From JAVBOJ01 sp031550755 (lineage in GTDB: Bacteria > Bacillota > Clostridia > Oscillospirales > UBA929): DNA of 5,132 bases. The DNA lies in the NCBI GenBank assembly GCA_031550755.1, contig JAVBOJ010000101.1, forward strand, positions 1-5,132. Direction: 5' to 3'. The position numbers and the translations under genes were made by a program. Each line of letters begins with the position of its first letter. The first letter of the stretch is position 1. Below, in pieces: positions 1-5,132 of this stretch. Under the pieces are notes generated by a model. It saw only the letters and a program-made list of their open reading frames with translations. It was not told where the DNA came from and did no database searches.

Positions 1-434
1 TCCGCCCCGGCCAGTTTGCCATGCGCTGCAATCTGGTGCGGCTGGACGAAAACGGCTGTCTGCATGAGGCCTGCCCCGATATTTCCGCCGAGGACGGTCT
101 GGCGCTGGGGCAAAAACTGCTGGAATCGCAAGCCTTCCGGGAGGCGCTGGGGGCGCTCGCCTACCTGCCGCAGAGAGGCTTTCGCCATTTGCTGATCGGC
201 GAGGGAGCCCTGCCCGCCGGCATGACCCCGCCGCACAATGTCCACGGCGCGGCGTTTTCCGAATACCTGCCGCAGGGCATCATCGGGCGGCTGATGGAGG
301 CATCCCGGGAGGCGCTGCGTGGCGATCCGCGTGCGCAGGCCGTCTGGCCGTGGGGCGCGGGCATGGCGCCGGACTACGAGCCGTTTGCGGAAAAATTCGG
401 ACTTTCGGGCGCGGTCATTCGGCGGTGCCCATGA
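1..434 (+). CDS. apgM: ApgM-family phosphoglycerate mutase, N-terminal part of a frameshifted gene (5' end outside window)
   Basis: This is the upstream part of a cofactor-independent phosphoglycerate mutase of the archaeal type, or of its relative proposed to act as a homoserine kinase. Both belong to the alkaline phosphatase superfamily. The frame is open from base 3 and continues from the left edge, so the ATG at 21 is internal: the residues before it (RPGQFA) run smoothly into the family motif RCNLV. Other family signatures are CPDIS (about 75-89), RHLLIGEG (about 183-206), PPHNVHG and WPWGAGMAPDYE (about 345-380). Roughly the first 100 residues of a protein usually near 400, including the region expected to carry the catalytic serine, are outside the window. 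After GAVI (ending at 419) the frame reads RRCP and stops at 432-434, whereas the family expects VISAV. One missing T at about 419/420 explains this. The family call is firm; the substrate is not known. Confidence 0.8.
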   Translation, partial: RPGQFAMRCNLVRLDENGCLHEACPDISAEDGLALGQKLLESQAFREALGALAYLPQRGFRHLLIGEGALPAGMTPPHNVHGAAFSEYLPQGIIGRLMEASREALRGDPRAQAVWPWGAGMAPDYEPFAEKFGLSGAVIRRCP

Positions 435-883
435 TTCAGGGCATGGCACGGCTGGCGGGGCTGCTCGCCCCGGTGGTGCCGGGCGCCGACGGAACCCTGC
501 ACACCGATTGGAAAGCCAAGGTAGACGCGGCGCTGGCGCTGCTGGCAAAGGAAACGCCGTTTGTCATGCTGCATTTGGAAGCGCCGGACGATTGCAGCCA
601 CGCGCTCGATCTGCCCGGCAAAATGCAGGCCATCCGCATGGTGGACGCCATGGCGGCGGCGCTGATGCGGGGCATGGAGGAGATGGGGCGGCCGTTTCGG
701 TTGGTCGTGCTGCCCGACCATGTCACCACGACGGAACAGGGGCTGCACAAGCCCGACCCGGTGCCGTGGTGCCTGTATGACAGCCGCGAGCCCAAGGGTG
801 CGCCGGTCTGCTTCCGCGAAACGGCGGAGGGTGAGGTCTGCGAGGCCGACGGACCGCTGAAGCGGCTGCTGGAGCTTCTGTAA
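431..883 (+). CDS. apgM: ApgM-family phosphoglycerate mutase, C-terminal part of the same frameshifted gene
   Basis: This is the downstream part of the same gene in another frame. Homology is already in register from TCG at 419 (SAVPMIQGMA), so 431 is only the first usable ATG, giving 150 residues. The metal-binding residues expected for the superfamily are present: EAPDDCSH at 578-601, with Asp and His four residues apart; LPDH at 710-721; and the later His in LHKPDPVPW at 743-769. Family members more often have EAPDE(C/A)GH, LPDHPTP and THTxDPVP, so this copy differs around intact ligands. The reading frame is clean to TAA at 881-883, about where the family ends. The ATG at 431-433 overlaps the TGA of the upstream part (432-434) as ATGA, so separate translation by restart is conceivable, but no strong ribosome binding site precedes it. 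A frameshifted gene or a base-call/assembly error is the simpler reading. A bidirectional terminator follows 12 bases after the stop. Confidence 0.78.
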   Translation: MIQGMARLAGLLAPVVPGADGTLHTDWKAKVDAALALLAKETPFVMLHLEAPDDCSHALDLPGKMQAIRMVDAMAAALMRGMEEMGRPFRLVVLPDHVTTTEQGLHKPDPVPWCLYDSREPKGAPVCFRETAEGEVCEADGPLKRLLELL

Positions 884-895
884 AGGCATTAACAC

Positions 896-929
896 AAAAG
901 GCGGATACTCAAAAGAGTATCCGCCTTTT
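896..929. terminator. Bidirectional intrinsic terminator between convergent genes
   Basis: The arms 896-910 and 915-929 are a perfect 15-bp inverted repeat around an AAAA loop. The arm reads AAAAGGCGGATACTC, giving a GC-rich middle and an A/T end that supplies a TTTT run on whichever strand is transcribed. It starts 12 bases after the apgM stop and ends 3 bases before the stop of the convergent DUF378 gene, so it can serve both. This is read directly from the sequence; termination itself is inferred. Confidence 0.9.
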
Positions 930-932
930 GGT

Positions 933-1136
933 TTAGTGCTCGTCGATGGTGTCACGTTCACGGAACAGCAGCGACACGCACCACACGCCGGCCAGACCCA
1001 CCAGGGTATAGATGATGCGGCTGACCACAGCGCCCTGACCGCCGAACAGCGCGGCGACGACATCAAAGCCGAAAATGCCGATGCTGGCCCAGTTGAGCGC
1101 GCCGATAATGATAAGAATGAGAGAAACTCTATCCAA
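933..1136 (-). CDS. DUF378 family small membrane protein
   Basis: This 67-residue protein matches the DUF378 family of small bacterial inner-membrane proteins, whose function is unknown. It has two hydrophobic helices, about residues 4-24 and 41-60, joined by the family-typical stretch GFDVVAALFGGQ and followed by SRIIYTLVGLAGVW. NW at residues 15-16 in the first helix is also typical. The C-terminus is short and charged (RERDTIDEH). The start is TTG at 1136: an in-frame ATG is absent, GGAG at 1147-1150 lies 10 bases upstream, and the length fits the family. An ATG at 1146 is in another frame, touches the GGAG and stops after five codons. The gene lies 78 bases past ntpD on the same strand, behind a likely terminator, so it may be its own transcription unit or expressed by read-through. 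Nothing in the sequence ties it functionally to the ATPase. Confidence 0.88.
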   Translation of the reverse strand: MDRVSLILIIIGALNWASIGIFGFDVVAALFGGQGAVVSRIIYTLVGLAGVWCVSLLFRERDTIDEH

Positions 1137-1146
1137 AACAGTACAT

Positions 1147-1150
1147 CTCC
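1147..1150 (-). promoter_or_regulatory. Ribosome binding site of the DUF378 gene
   Basis: GGAG on the - strand lies 10 bases before the TTG at 1136. It decides the start, because the ATG at 1146 directly abuts the GGAG and is out of frame. Confidence 0.65.
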
Positions 1151-1155
1151 TTTTG

Positions 1156-1169
1156 TGTTTTCGAAAACA
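1156..1169. repeat. 14-bp perfect palindrome, possible operator
   Basis: TGTTTTCGAAAACA is its own reverse complement. It lies between the ntpD terminator hairpin and the ribosome binding site of the DUF378 gene. Its position would suit a dimeric regulator of that gene, but part of it also forms the T-rich tail of the terminator, which may be its only role. No regulator is recognised. Confidence 0.4.
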
Positions 1170-1197
1170 AAGTTCCGCCGTTATTATCGGCGGAACT
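1163..1197 (-). terminator. Intrinsic terminator of the V-ATPase operon
   Basis: On the - strand, 18 bases after the ntpD stop codon, a perfect 10-bp stem (AGTTCCGCCG with CGGCGGAACT, arms 1171-1180 and 1188-1197) encloses a 7-base AT loop. It is followed by TTTGTTTT. The + strand side has an A-rich tract instead of a T tract, so the element acts only on leftward transcription. This closes the ntp operon after ntpD. Confidence 0.78.
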
Positions 1198-1214
1198 CAG
1201 AAAAAATATTCAAA

Positions 1215-1817
1215 TCAATGCTTCTGCGCCTTGATGACCTTCAGCCGCACAAACTCCTCGCGCTCTTTCTCCTCGAGAGCTTCGGCAATGAATTTCACAT
1301 CGGCCTGAAAATTGGGAATAATGATATTTTGCAGGGCGTTTGCCCTTTTTTGTGTTTTTTTAATGGCATAGGCCAGCCGATAGATGGAGGTCTCGACCTC
1401 GGACAGCTCGCGGGTCAGCAGCTTGACCCGGTGAAACTGCAAGCTGGCGTTGTCCAGCAGGGAATTGGTAAACGCGAAGCCGTACGGGATGCCCGGACGG
1501 GTCTCGTCCATGGTGACGGAGGGGATTTCGACGCCCATGACCGACCGGAAGCGAATTTGCAGCGAATTGTCCGGCTCGACCGAGCGTGAAAACTCGTCGC
1601 AGTTGCCCAGCGTGATGGTGGCCGCCTGAAGGGCGGCATACGCCTCGCGGAAGGTGGTGTCGATCTTGCTCTGGATTTCGGACGCGCGGTCGATCAGGCT
1701 CATCATTTCGCGGATTAAGATGTTGCGTTTGCGGTCCATCAGCTCAAAGCCGAGCTGCGCCAAAGTCAGCGACCGCTTGATGGCGACGAGGTTTCCCTTG
1801 GTGGGAATCACGGGCAT
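1215..1817 (-). CDS. ntpD: V-type ATP synthase/ATPase subunit D (central stalk)
   Basis: NtpD is the rotor shaft of the V/A-type ATPase. It sits inside the A3B3 head and passes ATP-driven rotation to the membrane ring, the counterpart of F-type gamma. The 200-residue length is normal for the family. The N-terminal signature is PTKGNLVAIKRSLTLAQLG (residues 5-23), followed by a long helix to about 70. The middle (about 80-120) is the less regular head segment. The C-terminal helix (about 125-190) contains ETSIYRLAYAIKKTQKRANA and then NIIIPNF, where the family has a similar NALExxIIP motif. The N- and C-terminal helices are expected to form an antiparallel coiled coil. The ATG at 1817 has a near-ideal ribosome binding site six bases upstream, 17 bases after the ntpB stop. 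It is the last gene of the operon seen here, followed by a terminator. Confidence 0.97.
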   Translation of the reverse strand: MPVIPTKGNLVAIKRSLTLAQLGFELMDRKRNILIREMMSLIDRASEIQSKIDTTFREAYAALQAATITLGNCDEFSRSVEPDNSLQIRFRSVMGVEIPSVTMDETRPGIPYGFAFTNSLLDNASLQFHRVKLLTRELSEVETSIYRLAYAIKKTQKRANALQNIIIPNFQADVKFIAEALEEKEREEFVRLKVIKAQKH

Positions 1818-1832
1818 GGGAAGTCACCTCCC
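1818..1832 (-). promoter_or_regulatory. Ribosome binding site of ntpD, embedded in a hairpin
   Basis: The - strand carries GGAGGTGA (1824-1831), six bases before the ATG of ntpD. The wider stretch GGGAGGTGACTTCCC can fold into a 6-bp stem, including one G-U pair, with a TGA loop. That would pair the Shine-Dalgarno sequence and end right at the start codon. The site is seen directly; an effect on translation is inferred. Confidence 0.75.
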
Positions 1833-1834
1833 GG

Positions 1835-3235
1835 TTATACATCGCCGCGCAGGGCAATGGCGGCGTTTTCGGCAAAATATTTTTTCAGCAGCAGCGCGTC
1901 CACCCGGTCGAGCTCCTCCTTGGGCAGCACCGAGAGCACCTGCCAGCCGATTTCCAGCGTTTGGTCGATGGTGCGGTTCTCGTCAGCGCCCTGACGTACG
2001 AAATGCGCCTCGAACAACCGTCCGAATTCCATGTACTTTTTGTCGATGTCCGACAGCTCATCCTCGCCGATGACCGACGCCAGCGCCCGCGCCTCCTGCA
2101 CCTTGGCGTAAGAGGAAAAGAGCTGGTTGGACAGCGCCGGATGATCCTCGCGGGTATAGCCCTTGCCGATGCCGTCCTTCATCAGGCGAGACAGCGACGG
2201 CAAAATGGCAATCGGCGGATACATGCCGCGTTGATCCATCTCCCGGTCGAGCACGATCTGTCCCTCGGTGATGTAGCCGGTCAGGTCGGGAATCGGGTGG
2301 GTGATGTCGTCGTTGGGCATGGTCAGCACCGGCACCTGCGTGACCGAGCCGGACTTGCCGGCGATCATGCCGGCGCGCTCATACAGCGACGCCAGATCGG
2401 AGTACAGATAGCTCGGGAAGCCCTTGCGGCTCGGGATTTCCCCCTTGGAGGAGGAAAACTCGCGCAGCGCCTCGCAGTACGAAGTCATGTCGGTCATGAC
2501 TACCAGCACGTGGTAGCCGTGTTCAAAGGCCAGATATTCGGCGGCGGTCAGCGCCACGCGCGGGGTCAAAATGCGCTCGATGATGGGGTCGGAGGCCAGA
2601 TTCATAAACATGACCACCCGCTGCAGCGCACCCGACTCCTCAAAATCCTTTTTGAAAAAATCGGCGGTGTCATTTTTGACGCCCATGGCGGCAAACACGA
2701 TGGCAAAGCCGGTGTCCTCGCCGCCAACCCGCGCCTGCCGCACCATCTGCGCCGCCACCTCGTTGTGCTTGAGGCCGGCACCGGAGAAAATGGGCAGCTT
2801 TTGGCCGCGAATCAGGGTGGAGGTGCCGTCGATGGCCGAAATGCCGGTATAGATACAGGAGCGCGGATACTGCCGCGCCACCGGATTGATGGCCGAGCCG
2901 TTGATATCGCGGCGGGTGTCGGGAAAAATCTCGCCGAAGCCGTCGATGGGGCGTCCCGCGCCGTCAAAAATCCGGCCGAGCATCTCCTTGGACAGGGAGA
3001 GCTCCATCGGATGCCCGGAAAACCGGGTGCGGGCGTTTTGCAGCGAGATGCCGCGCGTGCCTTCAAACACCTGCACGACAGCGCGCGTACCGTCCATGCG
3101 GATAACGCGGCCGAGACGCCTGGAGCCGTCCGTCAGCGAAATTTCCACCATTTCCTCATAGGAAGCGCCGGTGACGCCGTCCAGCACGACCAGCGGCCCG
3201 GAAATTTCCGACAGGCCCATATATTCCATGCGCAT
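1835..3235 (-). CDS. ntpB: V-type ATP synthase/ATPase subunit B (non-catalytic head subunit)
   Basis: NtpB alternates with NtpA in the A3B3 head and completes the nucleotide site at each interface without hydrolysing ATP itself. The 466-residue length is normal. An N-terminal beta-barrel (about 1-75, with ISGPLVVLDGV near the start) precedes the nucleotide-binding fold (about 76-360) and a helical C-terminal domain. At the P-loop position it has SGAGLKHNEVAAQ (151-163), with no GKT, as expected for B and unlike A. ILPSLSRLMKDGIG (344-357) is the B signature, and Arg350 in it corresponds to the arginine finger reaching into the A site. FEEAGA-type sequence appears as FEESGALQR (198-206). The ATG at 3235 is chosen over the in-frame ATG at 3229 because AGAGAGG lies eight bases before the first. 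It starts 15 bases after the ntpA stop and ends 17 bases before ntpD. The family call is certain; ion specificity cannot be read here. Confidence 0.98.
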   Translation of the reverse strand: MRMEYMGLSEISGPLVVLDGVTGASYEEMVEISLTDGSRRLGRVIRMDGTRAVVQVFEGTRGISLQNARTRFSGHPMELSLSKEMLGRIFDGAGRPIDGFGEIFPDTRRDINGSAINPVARQYPRSCIYTGISAIDGTSTLIRGQKLPIFSGAGLKHNEVAAQMVRQARVGGEDTGFAIVFAAMGVKNDTADFFKKDFEESGALQRVVMFMNLASDPIIERILTPRVALTAAEYLAFEHGYHVLVVMTDMTSYCEALREFSSSKGEIPSRKGFPSYLYSDLASLYERAGMIAGKSGSVTQVPVLTMPNDDITHPIPDLTGYITEGQIVLDREMDQRGMYPPIAILPSLSRLMKDGIGKGYTREDHPALSNQLFSSYAKVQEARALASVIGEDELSDIDKKYMEFGRLFEAHFVRQGADENRTIDQTLEIGWQVLSVLPKEELDRVDALLLKKYFAENAAIALRGDV

Positions 3236-3243
3236 GCAAAAAA

Positions 3244-3250
3244 CCTCTCT
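3244..3250 (-). promoter_or_regulatory. Ribosome binding site of ntpB
   Basis: AGAGAGG on the - strand begins immediately after the ntpA TAA and lies eight bases, mostly T, before the ATG at 3235. It favours that start over the second ATG at 3229, which would be 14 bases away. Confidence 0.75.
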
Positions 3251-5029
3251 TTACGACTCCGCCGAGAAAACCGGCTTGTTTTGTGCCAAAATGTCTTCGA
3301 TGGTTTCGACGACATCCTTCATATAGTCGTCCAGCTTGGAGACCTGATCGTTGGGGACATCGTATTTGATGCGGATCAGCCGGTCAAATAGGCCGGTCGC
3401 GGCCAGCTGCGACAGCGGCACCGATGCCTCGACCAAGCGCTTGCCCTCGTCAAACAGCCGCAGCATGACCTGCATCATGCCGAGCTGTTTGTCCAGCGGG
3501 ACATAGGTGTCGGTGGCGTGATAGGCGTTCTGCTGCAAGAAGCCAAGCCGCACGACCCGCGCAGTTTCGATGACCAGCTTTTGATCCTCGGGCAGGATGT
3601 CCGCGCCGATGAGCTTGACAATCTCGTTGAGCTTGGCTTCCTCCTGCATGAGCCGCGACAGACGCGCGCGCGCCTGCGCGAAGGCCGTCCCAAACCGCTG
3701 CTCATACCATGGGGAAAGCTCCGAAATGTATTCGGAATACGATGTGATCCAGTTGATGGCGGGGAAGTGGCGGGCATAGGCCAGCTGCCGGTCAAGCGCC
3801 CAGAAGCAGCGGATAAACCGCTTGGTGTTCTGGGTGACCGGCTCGGAAAAGTCGCCGCCCTGTGGCGACACCGCCCCGATGACGGTGACCGAGCCCTCCG
3901 ACTCGTTTAGATTGATCATGTATCCGGCGCGCTCGTAAAATTCCGCCAAACGCGAGGGCAGATAGGCCGGGAAGCCTTCCTCGGCGGGCATTTCCTCCAG
4001 CCGGCCGGAGATTTCGCGCAGCGCCTCGGCCCAACGGGAGGTGGAGTCGGCCAGACTGGCGACATGATCGCCCATGTCGCGGTAATATTCGGCCACCGTC
4101 ATGCCGGTATAAATGGACGCCTCACGGGCGGCCACCGGCATATTGGAGGTGTTGGCGATCAGCACGGTGCGCTCCATCAGCGGCTTGCCCGACTTGGGAT
4201 CCTGCAACTCGGAGAATTCCTCCAGCACCTGGGTCATCTCGTTGCCGCGCTCGCCGCAGCCGAGATAGACGATGATGTCGGCGTCCGACCACTTGGCCAG
4301 CTGATGCTGGGTGATGGTCTTGCCCGCGCCGAACGGGCCGGGCACGGCGGCGCAGCCGCCCTTGGCGATGGGAAACAGGGTGTCGATGATGCGCTGGCCG
4401 GTGATGAGCGGCCGGTCGATGGGCAGACGGCGCGCCACCGGGCGCGGCCGGCGGATGGGCCATTCCTGCGCCAGAGACAGACTGATTTCGCCCTTGTCGG
4501 TTTGCAGCGTGACCAGAGGCTGCTCCACGGTATAGTCACCATTGGTGGTGGCCTTTGTCACCGTTCCGGAGACGCCGGGCGGCACCATGGCGCGGTGGCG
4601 GACGATGCCGGTCTCCTGACATTCGGCGAAGACCTGCCCGGGCGAGAGGGTGTCGCCGGCCTTGACCCTCATGTCCACCGTCCATAGCTTTTCATTGTCC
4701 AGCGACGGGATGTTGACGCCGCGGCGAATAAACGCCCCGGTGCGCGCCTCGATTTCGCGCAGCGGACGGGCGATACCGTCAAAAATATTGCCCAGCAGCC
4801 CGGGCCCCAGCTTGATCGACATGGGCGCGCCGGTCGTCTCCACCGGATGGCCGGGGGAGAGGCCGGTGGTGTCCTCATACACCTGAACAATGGTGTCGCC
4901 GCCGTGCAGACCGACGACCTCGCCGATGAGCCGGTCGGGGCCGACAAACACCATATCCATCATGCCGAAGGCGGACTCGCCGCGCGCGGTGACCACCGGG
5001 CCGTTGACGCCGAAAATTACGGATGACAT
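3251..5029 (-). CDS. ntpA: V-type ATP synthase/ATPase catalytic subunit A
   Basis: NtpA is the ATP-hydrolysing (or synthesising) subunit of the V/A-type rotary ATPase, on the cytoplasmic side of the membrane. The 592-residue length is normal. In order: an N-terminal beta-barrel (about 1-70, with FGVNGPVVTA); the extra bulge domain unique to A subunits (about 112-195), which separates it from F1 beta; and the nucleotide-binding domain with Walker A GPFGAGKT (231-238, Lys237 and Thr238). GCGERGNEM (257-265) carries the expected catalytic Glu260. SLADSTSRWAEALREISGRL (325-344) and MPAEEGFPAYLPSRLAEFYERAG follow, then a helical C-terminal domain from about 440. All key residues are intact. The ATG at 5029 has AGGGGA six bases upstream, 10 bases after the previous stop. 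ntpB follows after 15 bases, so the genes are co-transcribed. Whether the enzyme moves H+ or Na+ depends on the membrane ring, which is not in the window. Confidence 0.98.
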   Translation of the reverse strand: MSSVIFGVNGPVVTARGESAFGMMDMVFVGPDRLIGEVVGLHGGDTIVQVYEDTTGLSPGHPVETTGAPMSIKLGPGLLGNIFDGIARPLREIEARTGAFIRRGVNIPSLDNEKLWTVDMRVKAGDTLSPGQVFAECQETGIVRHRAMVPPGVSGTVTKATTNGDYTVEQPLVTLQTDKGEISLSLAQEWPIRRPRPVARRLPIDRPLITGQRIIDTLFPIAKGGCAAVPGPFGAGKTITQHQLAKWSDADIIVYLGCGERGNEMTQVLEEFSELQDPKSGKPLMERTVLIANTSNMPVAAREASIYTGMTVAEYYRDMGDHVASLADSTSRWAEALREISGRLEEMPAEEGFPAYLPSRLAEFYERAGYMINLNESEGSVTVIGAVSPQGGDFSEPVTQNTKRFIRCFWALDRQLAYARHFPAINWITSYSEYISELSPWYEQRFGTAFAQARARLSRLMQEEAKLNEIVKLIGADILPEDQKLVIETARVVRLGFLQQNAYHATDTYVPLDKQLGMMQVMLRLFDEGKRLVEASVPLSQLAATGLFDRLIRIKYDVPNDQVSKLDDYMKDVVETIEDILAQNKPVFSAES

Positions 5030-5035
5030 ACAAAG

Positions 5036-5041
5036 TCCCCT
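5036..5041 (-). promoter_or_regulatory. Ribosome binding site of ntpA, overlapping the upstream stop codon
   Basis: AGGGGA on the - strand lies six bases before the ATG at 5029. Its first two bases are the last two bases of the TAG that ends the preceding reading frame, suggesting tight coupling of the two genes. Confidence 0.7.
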
Positions 5042-5132
5042 ATTCGTCGATTTTCAAATCGAACAATTCGGAAAAACGCCCGTGGCATTCCTCCAGATTC
5101 GTATCGAAGGTTTCGTCCATCTGCCGGTTCAG
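5040..5132 (-). CDS. C-terminal tail of an unidentified gene upstream of ntpA (partial)
   Basis: The last 30 codons of a reading frame enter from the right edge and end with TAG at 5042-5040, 10 bases before ntpA. The tail is acidic and polar (beginning LNRQMDETFD, ending ELFDLKIDE) with no membrane segment. I do not recognise it. In V-ATPase operons the gene just before ntpA is often a stalk subunit (F, C or E) or a small operon-specific protein, so a V-ATPase role is plausible from position alone. Support for this being coding is the operon-like spacing and the ribosome binding site overlapping its stop codon. A second frame is also open across this short stretch, so the frame choice is likely but not proven. 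Confidence 0.6.
   Translation of the reverse strand: MNRQMDETFDTNLEECHGRFSELFDLKIDE

Noticed and set aside
411..421. Programmed -1 ribosomal frameshift in the ApgM-family gene
   Set aside because: The bases around 417-421 (ATT CGG) do not form an X XXY YYZ slippery heptamer, and I see no stimulatory hairpin or internal Shine-Dalgarno at suitable distance. A one-base deletion explains the motif better.
374..1066. Open frames on the - strand opposite apgM, and a + strand frame at 936-1589 opposite DUF378 and ntpD
   Set aside because: They cross the convergent terminator and run against genes with clear family motifs; no plausible ribosome binding site or recognisable product.
1346..1361. A-rich tract in ntpD (six and seven As on the coding strand) as a phase-variable or slippery site
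   Set aside because: The runs are in the wrong register for an A AAA AAG slip, and the Lys/Gln residues they encode fit the conserved C-terminal helix. The frame is intact.
1961..3391. A 476-codon open frame on the + strand opposite ntpB and the end of ntpA
   Set aside because: It is the antisense shadow of GC-rich codons. The - strand encodes textbook NtpB and NtpA over the same bases, and the + strand product has low-complexity His/Gly/Arg-rich sequence matching no family.
3251..5029. F1 beta/alpha subunits or a flagellar/type III secretion ATPase instead of V-ATPase A and B
   Set aside because: Subunit A has the bulge insertion at about 112-195 and the GPFGAGKT and GCGERGNEM motifs, subunit B lacks a P-loop GKT, and ntpD follows. 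Together these define the V/A type.
1..5132. CRISPR array, tRNA/rRNA, insertion sequence, attachment site or phage-defence genes
   Set aside because: Looking through both strands I found no spaced direct repeats, no cloverleaf-like sequence, no transposase or integrase motifs and no defence-gene domains. All but short intergenic gaps is accounted for.

Overview
The window is chromosomal-looking, visibly GC-rich DNA from a bacterium that uses a V-type (A/V-type) rotary ATPase. The gene content is an ntpA-ntpB-ntpD cluster, a DUF378 membrane protein and an archaeal-type (ApgM) phosphoglycerate mutase family gene, with strong GGAGG-type ribosome binding sites and one TTG start. This fits a Gram-positive anaerobe of the Clostridia, possibly an Oscillospiraceae-like gut organism. 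That placement is inferred from gene content and style, not from a marker gene.

Layout. Positions 1-883 (+ strand) hold the C-terminal three quarters or so of an ApgM-family gene. It enters from the left edge and is broken by an apparent one-base deletion near 419/420, so it reads as two overlapping frames (to 434, and from 431). A perfect 15-bp inverted repeat at 896-929 lies in the narrow gap to the next, convergent gene and probably terminates both. Next, on the - strand, come a 67-residue two-helix DUF378 protein (933-1136) and a 78-bp intergenic stretch with a terminator hairpin and a 14-bp palindrome. The V-ATPase genes follow, also on the - strand and transcribed right to left: ntpA (5029-3251), ntpB (3235-1835) and ntpD (1817-1215). 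The last 30 codons of another gene precede ntpA at the right edge.

How it works together. NtpA and NtpB alternate in the A3B3 catalytic head, and NtpD is the central stalk that turns inside it and couples ATP turnover to ion transport through a membrane ring encoded outside the window. The genes are separated by only 10-17 bp, each has its own Shine-Dalgarno sequence, and no terminator is visible until after ntpD, so they almost certainly form one operon. The DUF378 gene lies just past that terminator and may have its own promoter or depend on read-through. The ApgM-family gene is a separate convergent unit.

I found no new multi-gene system. The points most worth following up are the frameshift in the ApgM-family gene, with its ATGA restart geometry, and a hairpin that pairs the ntpD ribosome binding site just behind the ntpB stop codon.
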